From: Chaenocephalus aceratus
Taxonomy: Eukaryota > Chordata > Actinopteri > Perciformes > Channichthyidae
Reading direction: 5' to 3'
DNA: 64,000 nt
NCBI GenBank assembly: GCA_023974075.1
Contig: CM043792.1
Coordinates: 16,521,373-16,585,372, forward strand
This document shows, piece after piece, positions 1 through 56,132 of the stretch. The notes below the pieces were generated by a model, which had not been told where the DNA came from, made no database searches, and was given only the letters and a program-made list of their open reading frames with translations. Each line of letters opens with the position of its first letter. Position 1 is the stretch's first letter. The translations under genes were made by a program, and so were the position numbers.

Positions 1-3000
1 CTGCCCACCGAGCTACCAAGTCATTCTGTAAAAGTTATTCTAAAACTGAAGCGCCTTCCCTTCCAGCGTTTTATAATTGTAACCAGAGCAACCACCACAC
101 CACATACATAAAATATTTCCCAGGCATCATTGGCAGGGAAGTGATGCAGGTGTCTGTTAAAACAAAGAAGTACAATATGTTTTGGTCTTCAAGTTGCAAA
201 CCCTGTTTAACCCACATTGCATCATCACCTGTTCGCCTTGTTGAACTGACAATAGGGTGGAACTTGTTTTTGAGCATACATACTTTATTCGTATTGCCAC
301 AGGCTCACGTGCATGACTCATGAAACATCTTGTTATGTAAATTCAGAGGGGTGTGCTGCACATATCTAGTTTGAATCCTTGGTTCATAAAGCAGGTTGGA
401 GGTGTAAGCGGCACAGCGGGATGTTCATAGACTCATCATGCATTCACAAGCCGGCACAGGATGCATTTTGACCTCCAGACCCTGGACGTGGCCGGTGAGT
501 CCAGAACTATCCCCGAACCTGTCCTGTTTTCTCTTGGCAGCCGGGCTCAGGGGCCGCAGGCAGCTACGGCTATCGGGATGAAAGGCTCGTCAGCATTTGT
601 ACCGTGCGTAAAGCTCCACTTTTCAAACAGGTTGCCGCTCTCAGCCGTTTAAAAGAGCATTATTGTTCTGCCCTGCGGGGGTGTTAGCAGGAGCCCGGCT
701 CCCCAACGGCCGCCGCATTCCTGCGTGCTGCTTTGTGAGGGAGGAGAGGAGCGACAGCCCCACACGTACACTGCTACTGATGATTATCACTGACTATATC
801 ATCCTCCTCATCATGTCCTAGAAAAAGCCTCTTTCAGACTGAAAATCCAGATTATGAAAGATTATAACTGTCGCTGTTTATTTTTAAAACATTGAACTCT
901 AAATGTTGGCTCAAGATGTTATAGATTTACATTTCTAACTAAACAGAAGTGTTGCAATCCTGTCAGCAGGAGGTCTTCTGCTCTCCGCTAAACACTTAGT
1001 CATGCATCTTAATGATATGCTCTCTAATTGAAAGCAGGAGGGGAAATATCCACAGGGAAGAGCTTGCTTCTGTGTGGTGTGTGTGTGTGCTCATGTGTGT
1101 GTACACCACTTTACACACACTCAATGCAGGAAGCCGTCGCGTGGCATTACAAGTTGCTCTGCATATTCAAATGCAATTGTCTCTCTGAGTGTTTTAATGA
1201 CATCATTCAGGTGGTAATAAGATCCCTCAAGGCTCTATTATCTGAGGACTTTGCTGTGTCATTGTAATTGGCTTCAAGAGGAAAGACTTGTCAGGCCAAA
1301 AACAGTTTTTTAACGGATCATTCTCAGTAGGAGAGGAGGAAATACCAAATGTCTTGCAAAGAGCAAGTTTTTTTTTTTTTCTGCGTCTCGCCTGCGCAGG
1401 AAGTTTAGACTTAAAAACCTCAGGAACATTTCCCCCAGTCTGTCGTTGGTTAAACGGGGAGTCTGGAGAGGCCAGAGCCTGTCAGCAAGTTGTTTGGGTG
1501 AAACCTGTAGAAGTCCAGAAGTCCTTATCAACGTGACCGTTAGGACGGGATTGTATTCTGGCTTCAGGGGAAACGGTGGCCTGCAGATAAGGCAGAATAG
1601 TGAGCCCAGACTTCCCCACAGTCCAGAGCAGCCGAGTGGGAAGCCGCGCTGGCTCGGAGACCCAGGCAGGCCCTGTGTGTTTTGGGTAATCACAGGGTTT
1701 GGTATTCTCAGCGCCGGGAGGGGCCATTGCGGTCGAAACCGGCGTGCTGGAGCCTGTCCCTCGCAGGGGCCCGATACTCCTCCTCCTCATCCTTCTCCTC
1801 TCATTCACTCTCTCTGCTCTCCCCCCCCCCCCCTCCTCTGCCGCTTACAGTGTGTGCTCCGACTTGTCCAAGCCAACCGTTCCCTCTGAGGAATTCACTC
1901 GGTCTCTTCCTCCTTTGCTCTTTTATTTCCTATTTTTTTTTTATTTACTCTGCGCCTTTTCTTTTTCTGTATCATTCTTATTTGGCGCCCTCAAGCATTC
2001 CTCCTTCCTCACGCACCTCTGTATGCTGCTCTCGTGCCACATAAAAGGCCTGAATGCTCGCTTGTTTGAGAAAATAGCAGGGGTTACTTTACATTGTTGA
2101 GGACTGCCAGACTGCAGATCAGGCCTTACGCGTCACAGGGATTTATGCATCTGCAAAATATACACTTCATGCATACTTCAGTGTATGCCCCGGAAAATAG
2201 CGTGTATGTACAAAAACACAAAACATACTCTCTCTTTAATGCAAACATGTTTCATTATGAAATCTCAAAGTCAGAACTTATTTTGTTATTGGATGGAAAG
2301 TCTGAAGTAGAGGAGGAAAAAAGAAATGGTGGTGAAGGTCAGCACAGCCGGATTTCCATCACACGAAAGCATGTGGGGAGAGAGGAAGAGGAGGTGGAAG
2401 GGAGGAGAGCTGAGTGAAGGAGTGGAAGTGCCTCCATGATCCATGAGATCTCAGAGCAGCTTTATTTATAGCAGCATCTGGTTATCCCGCCCCACAACGC
2501 GACCACACTTCCTGCCTACAGCCTGCCACTTCCTGTTGTTGTGTGGCCTCACTACAGGCCTGTCAGGTCAAGTCTGTGTGTCTGTGTTTGTTATATATCA
2601 GTGTGTGTGGAAGGGGGACAGGAAGTGAAACGTGGGGTGCGCATTTCCAGGGGGTTGCTGTCTGTAGTCTAGACACCTCTCTGGCGCACTAACACTAAAA
2701 CACACAAACACACACATTCTCACAATTGAACCTGAATTTAGAGAACTAAAAGTTAAGGTGTGACTTTTTAGTGAAACGCATGAACCAGACTTGTGTATCG
2801 TCTATGGGCATGTCCACACCTATCTCCTGCACCTCATTTGCTTTTGAAATAACAACCCTGGAGCGTTCTGTTTTATTGTCAGCTAAATGACGCCGTCTTG
2901 TAACAATAAAACATGCAAACCGAGGTGCACCTGGACCCAGCTGGTGTTTTGTAGCTTCTATACATTCAGGTGTGGCTTCCGATCATAGCAATGTTTTAAT

Positions 3001-4572
3001 CCATCATCATACTCATCATCATCATAGTATTTCTAGGATAAGTCAAATCAAGTATGACTCCATTTAAACCATTTCCTTGTCACAAAAACAGAAGGCAGTG
3101 TGTTCGAGCAGCGATGAGTGCAGCCATTGGTTCGTTTGAAAAACAGCTGTGTAAGCCCCGGATTTACAATATAAAGTGTGTACTAATGGACAATAAAGGA
3201 AGTTCAAATAAAGCTGCAAACTTGGATTATTCACCATTCCTTTGTGCAGCATGTGCCCAAGTCGACATATCGGTGGGTCCAAAACCCAAATCTATTCAGT
3301 TGACTATATTAGACTAAGAGGGGTACTTGGCACTTTGCTTATGATTAATGTATAATTACAATTGTTGTGGATTCAATCGACAATTGGCTTATAAAATAAA
3401 GTAATACAATAATATACTGTTAAAGGTTTTAACACTTGCTGAGGCTTTCTTAGTTCTGGTTTTAACATGCTGATTTTGTAAATGTTTCAGTGTGAATGCA
3501 TTTAACAGATTCTGAAGACCCAGTTGCAATAATAACTTGCTCGTATGGAATTTAGTTGCATCTCTTTTTACAGCACAGGGGCACACTGAGGCGTTAGCAC
3601 GGCGCAGATTGATTGATGGTTTGGGGTGAGACATGGAGGATTATGAGCTGCCTCCTAAATGATATATGATCAAAGATGTTGGCAGTGAACATGGAGTACA
3701 AGATAACTAGACCTGCTCCCCCTCCTCACTCCCACCTGTTTGGTCAGGTGATTGTGTTTGACTGACAGATGTGGGTCGTCAGAGCAGCATGGGGGTGATA
3801 GTTCTCACGTGTGTCTGTCAGCCGAGCGAGCAGGGGCTTATTTACTCGGCCTCAGGAATGAAATATTTAGAGAGCGGGAGGAACGTCTGTCTTTATTCTC
3901 CTCTGAGTTCAAATTCCCCCTGGACCTTCTCTCCCTGTGATAAGACCAAGGTCAGAACTGGGGTTCCCTCCTTCCTTGTGCTGTCTAGACGTGGCCCTCC
4001 TTTAGAGCGGACCCCCCAGGTGTGTCTATGGACTTTTGTTCTGAGGAAGATGCAGGACTCCATGAGGAAGCTGCTAATGTAAAACCCACTGTTTGCCTAG
4101 TGTTGCCTCACCAGGGAGTCATAAGGTGTGTTGCATCTGGAAAAGTACAACACTTCTCCAGTTGGTGGTCATTGTGGGAACATACAGTAGATTCTCATGT
4201 TGATTTAAAGAAAAACTGATGTGTTTTATCTTTGTAGTTTATAATAAAGAAATCACATGTGAACCCTTTGTGTTTATTAGCATGGTTACGTTATGGTATG
4301 CTTGTCTGTTTGTCTGCAGCAAACACTGGACGACGTGTTTCTTGAAACTTGATATAAGGAAGAACTCTAAATGTATCTACATCACGGGCCATATACACAC
4401 ATTTCTGAGCTCTCCAAGTTCCTTACTTCTTTATTATTTTCCATATTTTCTCAATGTATTATCTCCAGTACTCTTATTTTACCCTTTTATAACGTCATAT
4501 ATTCCTTGCTTTGAATAACCTATTGTACAACTTTTCATCTAAACCTGAATGTCTCTCTGTCTGTGCCCACAG
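1..4572. other. upstream non-coding DNA, probably arhgap23 intron or 5' flank
   Basis: No exon with recognisable homology was found here. The first recognised arhgap23 exon begins at 4573 behind a normal acceptor and is in phase 0, so at least one coding exon with the start codon must lie upstream, either in this stretch unrecognised or outside the window. The sequence is mostly AT-rich, with a C/T-rich patch near 1780-1990 and short GT runs near 1078-1110. The open frames here are short and lack domain features. Confidence 0.5.
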
Positions 4573-27901
<23,329 letters not shown>

Positions 27902-28800
27902 GCCCCTCTAGCCGAGCCGCTGACTGCAGGTCAGTAGGCCGGCAGCAGCGTCAACATGGTTGTGGTTAATTGCCAGGTGCAGCACAGTGTACCAATGAAG
28001 AGCAGCCCACCTTCTTATTTTCCATTAGCTCCATTTGCATGGCGAGGGGCATTCCAGGGTTGCCAAAGCTTTTCTTTCCATATGTGTGCTTTTACAGAAA
28101 TAAAACGGAAACAGACCTCACCATAATCACTGTTACAGCCAAGAATTCCCATACTAGTAATGACCAGTCATCCTTCCCCTCTTCTCTAGCGTACTTCTAA
28201 AAAGACATACATCCATTAAAATCCAAGTGGACGCTGAAAATGCAACGTCCCACTGAGAAAATGATGCTTCTGGTCAAAGAAGGGTTTAACAGTAACTGTT
28301 ACAAAGTCTTCTCTGAACCGACTGCAGTGAGCCTCACGAGACAGCCTCACACCTCCAATTACAGAAAAGGTCATTGGTTGTTTAAAAAGCATTTCAAGAG
28401 GGAAGTCAAATGATTTTTTATATCAGTTTTTGTATTTTGTCTCTCCTCAGACCACGGACACTGTAAGACATTTATATTCCAAACAACAGACATAGTCGGA
28501 CACAGACACACTCGTGTCTCGTTGCTTGTTAATACTGTTAATGTGTTCATATCTGAGCGTGCAGGTGTTTGTGTTGAACAATTTTGTAACATTGTACAAA
28601 GCCTTGTTAAGTTAACCTTGTAAATATAAATATTATGTTATCATATTTGTTTTTTTAGTTCCTTTTTTATGGTTTACAAAAGTGCTAAAAGAGTGCACAG
28701 TCATTTCTTTCAAGATGTTACTTGAAATGTTTCCCTTAATATATTCTTTTTTTTATATTCAATATATATATTATATATATTTTGTATTAAAGTTTAAAAA
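27902..28800 (+). other. arhgap23: arhgap23 3' untranslated region with poly(A) signal
   Basis: About 0.9 kb of AT-rich sequence follows the stop. An ATTAAA hexamer at 28786-28791 sits at the end of a TA-rich tract and is a plausible cleavage signal. A second candidate, AATAAA at 30181-30186, could serve a longer form. No further coding homology is seen. Confidence 0.55.
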
Positions 28801-30880
28801 ATATATGTTTATTGTGATTTCACCTCTTGGGTGTACCGGTTCACAGGAGATAAGATAAACCTGTTCCTTATCTCCTCAAAGATGGCCTTCCTCTCTGATT
28901 CTCAGCACTGTGCAGCAAACCTTTATATTATAAGACTATACTTCCAACGATGTTGCATCAACATGTACACAAACGATCTACATGTAGCAAATAGAAATCT
29001 GGTCATTATTACAATATCATTTGAAGGCAGCTACACTTTGATAGCTGACCTCATTGTATGTCTGGGATGTCTGAGCATTGCCTCTTCAGATCTGCTCATA
29101 TTTGCTGAGCTCAAGACAAAGAACGTTCTTTCTTGGTAAAGAGAAGCTTGGGGCTGTTTAGCAGGCTTTGGAAATATTGTGTAGGACATACAAGTCGCTA
29201 CATTTTCACCTCTGTTAATGGTGATCTTTGTGTTTCTCACCACATACCCCCCGAGGGTTCATGTCTCTGCAGGTGTATTACCTTGAGGTTCCATAAGTCT
29301 GAGAAATCCTCCCGGCCTGGGGGAATGGTACATTTGAGGAAAAGGAGTACAGAATGTTTTCATCTGTCATCTCCATTTCCCATTCAAACAGGAGGCGCAA
29401 CTTCCAAAGTCATGGGACTCGCTTTCATCTGACCAAATAACCCAGTGAGAAATAATAATAATAATAAATGATGAGTTATGGTCTTGTCTTACCTCAAGAT
29501 TTTTTCTACAAAGTGCCTGATTTCTGGAATGTGTTTTTGTTCTGCAGTGCCATGGTCTGTTCTTATCTTTCCGTTTCCTTTGGTTCGTTCCTGGGTCTCC
29601 GCCCTCCTCTCCTGTGGTTGATGGTATAACTAAGGCACTGACCCAAAGATGTGTACATTTAATACAAGGGGTCTATTTGTGAGGCTGTTATTTAAAATAA
29701 AATAATTAAAAAGCACACGTCAAGCCAAGGACATGTCTATGCACTCTCTTTGCCTTTAACACAGGCATTAACAGATATCACCACTGCTGCAAAGAGGGAA
29801 GATGCATAGTTCTCTCTCAGCTGCTTTTTTAACAGACCGAGGTCCTATCTCTCTGCCTAGTTGATCCAGTGTGTGAATATGGTACACCTTACAAGCCCTA
29901 CCCTGAACCGGCATTAGCTCATGTCAGACAACCATTTCTTAGATAAACCAACAGCCCAAGAAAACTCAACAAGTCAGTGTGTTGTGATTTTTATCCAATG
30001 TCTCGTATTTTAAAAATCGTTTTTGTACATACTATCTTAATATGTAACATATTGTATTGTGTACATTTGGAATTGCTTTTTGAGTATACCTAATATGAAA
30101 ATGACTGGACTTAAAAAGGTTGTCCGCCTGAAACCATTTCCCTCATGGCTGTGTGCTTTAAAGCAAGGTTATATGATGTAAATAAACAGAACTATGTTTA
30201 AAGAAAGATGTTCACATGTGTATTTGTTTTTAAGGATTTTGTAACACTAGCCCATAGACTATCTATAAAGCACTAGCCCAGGGAGAGTGAGGCTCATGTT
30301 TAGCAGCAGCAGCAGCAGCAGTAGCAGCTTAATATAGCAGCTGAATGCCGCCCTCTGGAGGCTGCAGTTAGAAACGTCTCTCCAGGCCAAATGGCACAGA
30401 TTCCCTCTGCACAAGAAAGAAACTTCATCCAAACTACTGGGGCTCTGCATCTTAACTTATTCATAGGTTCATATGTATACAATCTGTTCAAATTAGTGAT
30501 ACTAGGAATCTATTGACAGTCGATAGTTAATAAATATAAAGCTATAAACACAATTTGCAACATTAAGCTTTTATAGTTCTCTTGTGTTGCAGAAAACCCA
30601 TTTATGCATTTTATTTAGAACATCCTTCCTCAGTGGATTAAACGCGAGTGGGTTAACCTTCATAAAGAGCATCTCCATCATATCCCATCCCCCCACCCCC
30701 TTCTGCTATGTCGTGCATTATTCTCTTCAAGGCCCATATCTGTCTGGCACATTTCAGGGTCCTTTAAGGAAAGCTTTATGATTATTGGTTTTGCTGACAA
30801 AGGCAAGTATCTTTGCACACTGCCGCTTTGAACCACTTCCTGTGTTTTAGAGCAGCCTTTACAACACAACAAAAGACATT
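28801..30880. other. intergenic DNA between arhgap23 and hexim1 3' ends
   Basis: This is the convergent spacer. It holds a short AAT run at about 29452-29467 and a short CAG run at about 30303-30320. Near 30345-30360 is a CTCF-like CCGCCCTCTGG stretch. No open frame shows domain features. Confidence 0.5.
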
Positions 30881-31352
30881 TCAATGTTTTATTGAACTTA
30901 TGTTAACACACAAATGTTAGAAATATTAATTCCGGAATTTATTTTTGCAAAACATTATCGGCGAGCTGACCCAATAAGCTGTCATTTGGTATTCATGTTT
31001 TGGAGGAGAATGCAACAAAGGATGTTTTTTTTGTTTACTTCCGAAACGGAACAGTTTATGTTAATGGCAAGCTACAGAGTTGACCCAGGAAACAAACACA
31101 CATATTCTCGTATTGTCAGATACATTCCCTTTATAAAAAGAAACTTATTTTGAAATATTTACATTTATTCTTGGAAAACAACATTTGAATAGGCCCAAAC
31201 AGAAAATAAACTATTGCATTACAATGCAAGGACACGTCTTCCAAATGACAAACTGATTACAGAAAACTGATGACAAATAAAAATAAAAATAAATCAGCAG
31301 TCCCATATGTTACCTTTTTGAGGGGGGGTTTTCCCCACTTCAATTGTGTCCA
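30880..31352 (-). other. hexim1: hexim1 3' untranslated region
   Basis: Reading on the minus strand, the stop codon at 31353-31355 is followed by about 470 bases of AT-rich sequence. It ends at an AATAAA signal (complement of TTTATT at 30888-30893). The extent is inferred from that signal only. Confidence 0.45.
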
Positions 31353-32453
31353 TTACTTTGTAGCGACCCTGTCATTGGTGGGCTGGCTCTGAAGGAGCTC
31401 CGTGTTTTGGGCCCTCAGTCTCTCCAGCTCCTTCTCCATGTCTCCCAGCCGGACCAGGGGGCTCTCCCCGACCGGGCCAGCGGGCTCCACGGCGCGCCGC
31501 AGCCGGTTGTTCTCCTCCTCCAGCCGGGACATGCACTTCTCCAGCTCCAGGTACTCCTGCACCAGCTCCTGCTTGGTCATATTCTGCAGGCTCTCGACGT
31601 GGTACATCTCGTAGGTCTCAGAAAAGTCTCTCTGGAGAAACTCTCCACCTGCGTTTCCAGGTCTCCCGATACCGTCGCTGCCTCCCCCGCTGCCGTCATC
31701 TTCGTCCTCCTCCTCGTTATCAAATAAGTCCTCCTCGCTGCCCGTGTCCTCCATGCGGGTCCCGACCCCTGAGGTCCGTCTGACCCCGGTCTCGGTGTTG
31801 AGGTCGGGCTCCTCTCGGTCATGCTCGTCCATCAGGAACTGGGTGGTGTTATAAGGGGCCACTGGGAGCCCTTTGGCGAACATCTCCTCTCTCAACCGAG
31901 AAGCTCTGGCCGTCTCTTTCTCCTCCAGGGCTTTCCTTTCGTCCCAGTTAAGTTTGTAATAAGGCTTCCAGTTGCGCTTCTTCCTGGTGGTCCTGCGCCT
32001 GTGCCTCTTCTTGCCCAGACGCGCATCCAAACCAGTGTCAGAGTCGATATGACTATCATCTTGCACCTGGTTTAAAGTCTCTCCCAGTGGGCTATCTTCG
32101 CCGTTTTTCCCCTGCGCGATGTGATTACCGTTACCCGCTGCATGGACATCGGGTTTCTGATGAGACTGGGCAGCAATCGGGCACTTTGAGAGCTCGTTTC
32201 CGGCAGCTGAGGCAGGGCACACCTCCCTCTGTCCGCCTTTCATTTGCCACAACTTGTCTGTGTTGATATCCCCACACTTCTCCGCCCGCTGCTGCTGCTG
32301 CTGCTGCTTTTGGTCCCTCTGTCGCCCCCTGTTGCCGTTCTCTGGTCCACCACGGCTTCTGGCTGGGAGATGCTTCAACGCGTCTCCGCTGCTCCCACCT
32401 GATGGGCTGCCGAAAGTTTTCAGGTGATGGGTCTGCTCCGCTGGATCTGTCAT
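31353..32453 (-). CDS. hexim1: HEXIM1, 7SK-dependent inhibitor of P-TEFb
   Basis: A single uninterrupted 366-codon frame, as expected for the intronless HEXIM genes (human HEXIM1 is 359 residues). The protein binds 7SK snRNA in the nucleus, then holds and inhibits CDK9-cyclin T, limiting release of paused RNA polymerase II. Visible features are an N-terminal disordered region with a six-glutamine run (residues 49-55), the arginine-rich RNA-binding motif KKRHRRRTTRKKR (148-160), NWKPYYKL, and the inhibitory PYNTTQFLMDEHD block (200-212). Acidic clusters follow (about 238-253) and then a C-terminal dimerising, cyclin T-binding helix region (about 272-355) with EFLQRDFSETYEMYH and QNMTKQELVQEYLELEKC. 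The start is the first ATG; the reading is intact with no missing key residue. Confidence 0.97.
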   Translation of the reverse strand: MTDPAEQTHHLKTFGSPSGGSSGDALKHLPARSRGGPENGNRGRQRDQKQQQQQQRAEKCGDINTDKLWQMKGGQREVCPASAAGNELSKCPIAAQSHQKPDVHAAGNGNHIAQGKNGEDSPLGETLNQVQDDSHIDSDTGLDARLGKKRHRRRTTRKKRNWKPYYKLNWDERKALEEKETARASRLREEMFAKGLPVAPYNTTQFLMDEHDREEPDLNTETGVRRTSGVGTRMEDTGSEEDLFDNEEEDEDDGSGGGSDGIGRPGNAGGEFLQRDFSETYEMYHVESLQNMTKQELVQEYLELEKCMSRLEEENNRLRRAVEPAGPVGESPLVRLGDMEKELERLRAQNTELLQSQPTNDRVATK

Positions 32454-32820
32454 CCTGATGTTCCGCTACGATGGTCCCACTCTAGTACATATTAGATCAT
32501 GTCCTCTCCCTCAAAAATGATCTTCAAAGTTCGTTAAAAGACGTTAAACTAAATTTTAACAAAAATGTATGTATTCCAGAATCACCCAAAAATCATTAAT
32601 AAAGGACGTTTACGTTTTGACGTTTCAAAACAAACTCTCGCAAAATTAAAGGAAACTTCTCTACAGTAAACACTTGTTACTTCTCCGAGGGTTTGTCAGA
32701 GCAACTGTCGCTAACTACCATTAACTGTTTCGATGCTGTCAGGGCTATCTTTCAGCGGGAGACGACGTTTCACCGTCACAACAGTGTCCAGTGTGCTGCA
32801 CAAGAAGAGAGAGCTCGTGT

Positions 32821-32827
32821 TTTTATA
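32821..32827 (-). promoter_or_regulatory. hexim1: candidate TATA box of hexim1
   Basis: The minus strand reads TATAAAA, about 370 bases upstream of the start codon. An inverted CCAAT (ATTGG on the plus strand, near 33020) lies further upstream. This predicts a 5' UTR of roughly 340 bases. Position and motif only; not tested. Confidence 0.45.
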
Positions 32828-32899
32828 GCAGCTCCGCCTCTTGCCGTGCGCATGCAGCTGTTTGTAACGCGCGTTGGATTGTGGGATATGTTGTTTTGA

Positions 32900-35800
32900 A
32901 TTCAATCTAGCACTGTCGGAGGCCTACAAACCAAACTACATATTCCACAAGTCTACGATAACTGACGAGGATTTTAACCAATCTATTGAGCACGATAAAG
33001 CCCACCCTTCTCTTTGTTGATTGGACAAGAGGGTAACTTTGCTGTTGCTAAGCTTCAAGTATTTTTTGATTCGACAATCCATGGGTCAATCATAAACACG
33101 TAATCCACACCAAGAAAGCAGTCCGGTATATTTTAAGGACGGTACCATCTACACAATAAAGGGGTAAAAATACTTAGTAATGAAATATAAGTTAATTTAA
33201 ATAAGTTTAAATTACATTTTAGTCCCTTGGTCTAATTAGAATACGTTAAATGTAACTAAATATGTATTATATGTCCTTCTTGCCCACACAGTATAAAGCC
33301 GAATTAGAAATAAAATAAAAACCCTCCTGCATTTAAAGCAAAATAAAGAACCCCTCTTAGGGAAACTAGTCCGTGTTAAATGTTCACACAAGGAAATAAG
33401 TAAAAAACAACTTGTGTTGAAAATGCAAGTATTTTTCATGTTTAAATGTATCGAAACGCGTCGTTTTGATGACATTACAGCATTACATGATTCATTATGA
33501 CAATTATGTGTGTTGTGCGGAGTGATACGTTGTGGGGCACAGTCTCGGCGAACTCGGGAATCAGCGTAAACAAACGACATTTATTGTCAAGCTTCCGCTC
33601 CGAGTACATCTCCGAGCCCCTCGTTGTTAAAGGGTGGGTCAGGCGATCTAACTCTTGCTCAATAATCCTGTTACCAGTGGACGGAGTTGTGTAGATCAGT
33701 TTTGAGTTTTCCTGCGCAACCCACCCAAGTTTCTGATATGCAGTGTTAGTTTTACACTGGTGCGTCGTGTTAAAAGCTAAGGATAAGCTAGCTAGCTAAC
33801 GTTAGCCGAATGTTAACGTTAGTTAGCAAATGATAGCTGCGTTGTTTCGTTCCCAAACTAAACACTGCCATAATTATAAAGTGTGAAGCCATACGCACTA
33901 AAGTTAGAACAAAACAAAATAAACATTGTTGTTAAGAGCTCGACGATGTTACAACGCAAGTTATTTCTAGCCAGGGCCAGTGCTACGTTAGTTTTAGGTT
34001 TAAGCTCACAGTATGAACTTTGCCTCAAACAGTGATCTGTTGGGGAGTTTTGGGGCTGTGTTGTTAATCTATTGCACTTTAAAGAATTGATATTGGGAAT
34101 TCAAAAATTACCTTAGAAAAATGCCAGTGCTACGTTAACCCAAACGCCATAATGTACATAAAGCCAGGCTAGCTAATGCTAAGTAATAAGCAACAATGGA
34201 TCGACAACCTTAAAACAATGGTTCCTACCATCAATTTTTTCGATTAAGCTTTAGCGAGTACGCAACAAATTATATAAATACCAATACAACCAGCTATAGA
34301 AGTTGCTAACGTTAGCTATCTGCTAACTAGGCCAATGTGTTTATCCTGGGTCAGCGTAATTGCTGGAACGTAATGTATCCCGTGAGGGTTCCTTACTACA
34401 GGATTACGATTGATTTCAACATTTTAATTATGCCATTCTCTCAGATTAATATATACTCCAGGCTATAAAGAAAAGTTCAAATGAAAAAACAGCATTTGTT
34501 CCTTATAATCCGTGAACTGGAACCCTCGATGAACTCGTTTAGCTTCAGGAAGTAGACGGCCCCCAGATCTTGCAAGGCAGCCCTGAAGCTTTCCTTTAGT
34601 TTCAAATTTAGCAAGCCCTGGTTGTGATTTACACACAACTAACAATTTAATCATACATTTTCAACAACTTTTCTTTATAACCTTTATTGTGCTGTGTACA
34701 ATTTTAAAAAGGCTGAAATTAATTACTGTTTGAATTTATTTTTGTATGGCAACCTTTGTGGTATATGTAGCCTATTTTATGTATTTTTTTATATATATAT
34801 ATAGGCCTACATATCTTATTATTTTTAAAACACATAAGCCTACTTTGGCATTTGTCACTAACTATATCCTGCACACACATAGTTTCTTAGCCTAACTTAA
34901 ATATAAATGGAAGAAAATGTTTTGTTCGTCTGTGACCCCTTATGGTGGGTCTCCTAACACAGATTGACTTAGAATCCAATGGCTGCAAACAACACAGGCC
35001 TACTGTTTCTACTAATAGAATCAGGCAGGGTTTCAGCTCTGGCAAATAAGCAAGCTGAGCTGGGAATCCTTTCAGGAAGACTTGATAGCCTATGTTCCAG
35101 TCAATATGAAGCCTAACGACGGTGGGGATTAGGAAATCATACTAAATTATCATGTTTGTTTTTTTAAAATCAAGGAGCATTGTGCAGTTTTAGAGCCATT
35201 GGTGCTCCTGCATAGACCAAAGCCTGTGAGGATTAGCAAACATGATTTAATCTCTCTGTCTAACATGGTTGTTGCTGCAATTGAGAGATGAAAGATAGAA
35301 ATCGTTTTAGGCCCACCGATGGCTTTGAAATCTAAAATGAAAACAATGGCCGATATATATCTGAGCACCTATGTTTTTAAGATTTTTATGAAGACAGATT
35401 TAGTTGACTTCTAGTGTGATTTGTGACTTATTGAAAGAAACATGTAACTTTAAGAGACTCCCTCCAACCCCATACAAGCTGCTTGTTATGTGTGTTATTT
35501 TGTGGATGGCTATGAATCAGGGCAAAGTCACATTTCATGCTCGAGTCGTCCTGACAGGACGAGTTTTAGACCGCCCAGCTGAGCTCTGTGTCTCTCTGAT
35601 CTCCTTTATAACTCCATTACAAGACTTTATTAAGTTTCCAGCCACTGCTCGGGTGCTGTGGGCCCATCTCCATCCACTTACAAATAAGAGTTCATTCTTA
35701 GTTTGATTCCTACTTTACAGCACCTCACCGTATGGATACATGTAGGCTAGATTTAGCTGGCCGTAGAAGAGGAATTTTACTTTAAAATGATTGATTTGTT

Positions 35801-36540
35801 GTTGAGATGTTTGCAGTTTCCTGTAATGACCAGCAGGGGGCGCTGCACTCTTAAGGATTGAGTGCAAATCATTGAATAGGAAACATTTTCATGTCCTAAG
35901 TATTTGCTCTGACACACTCTACCGGCTTGTTTTATAATATTCTCTTATTTTAGTTTTCCACCCTCATATTTCCCAGAAACTCGAAACAGTGAGCGATCCA
36001 ATGGCCTTAACTTCACAACACATGCCATTGGGTTATACCCTACTGTAATAAGCTGTTTTTTATGCTTCTGGAAAGTTTGATAATATACCCCAAGGCATCA
36101 GTAAAGTCATATGTTTACCTTTCCTATCTATAACAATGTGGCTGTTAATCCGAATCTGCCGAATAGCTTGTAACTTTTTTAAATCAAATGTGTACCTGAG
36201 TAAATTATATTCTTATTCATGGACTTGACCGTTCCTGTAATTCAGTTCGTCGTTGTTTGTTATGGCAGAAGAAGGAGGTGCGAGTGCGTAAAGTGTGCGC
36301 CTTGTTTGGAATCATATTACGCACAGCCTGCATGGACAGCAGCGCCGGGGAGGGACTTGAAACATGTGGGAAACGGATAACTGTTGCGCTCGGCTCTCTC
36401 TCTCTGCTCGGACGCTTTTCTGGGACAGCAGAAATCTGCGCTTGCGGGAAACACCTGCACTTACTATTTCCCAGAGTTAACGGGCCAGATGCGAGTATTA
36501 AAGTTGTACCCTCCGGTTATTTTTCGCTGGAGTTGTGATA
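32900..36540. other. divergent intergenic region between hexim1 and plcd3
   Basis: About 4 kb separates the two divergent start codons. In human, ACBD4 lies in this interval, but no acyl-CoA-binding motif is visible here. A cluster of AACGTTAG palindromes occurs at 33789-33830 and again near 34306. A strong CTCF-type motif lies at 35830-35846. The 5' UTR of plcd3 should lie just before 36541. No other gene is supported. Confidence 0.5.
35830..35846 (+). promoter_or_regulatory. candidate CTCF-binding site
   Basis: CCAGCAGGGGGCGCTGC is a near-ideal match to the vertebrate CTCF core motif as I know it. It lies about 700 bases upstream of the plcd3 start and between the hexim1 and plcd3 promoters, where an insulator would be plausible. 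A match to a motif alone does not show occupancy. Confidence 0.55.

Positions 36541-56132
<19,592 letters not shown>

Noticed and set aside
31344..31727. Plus-strand frame opposite hexim1
   Set aside because: It is antisense to an intact, well-recognised gene and has no independent features.
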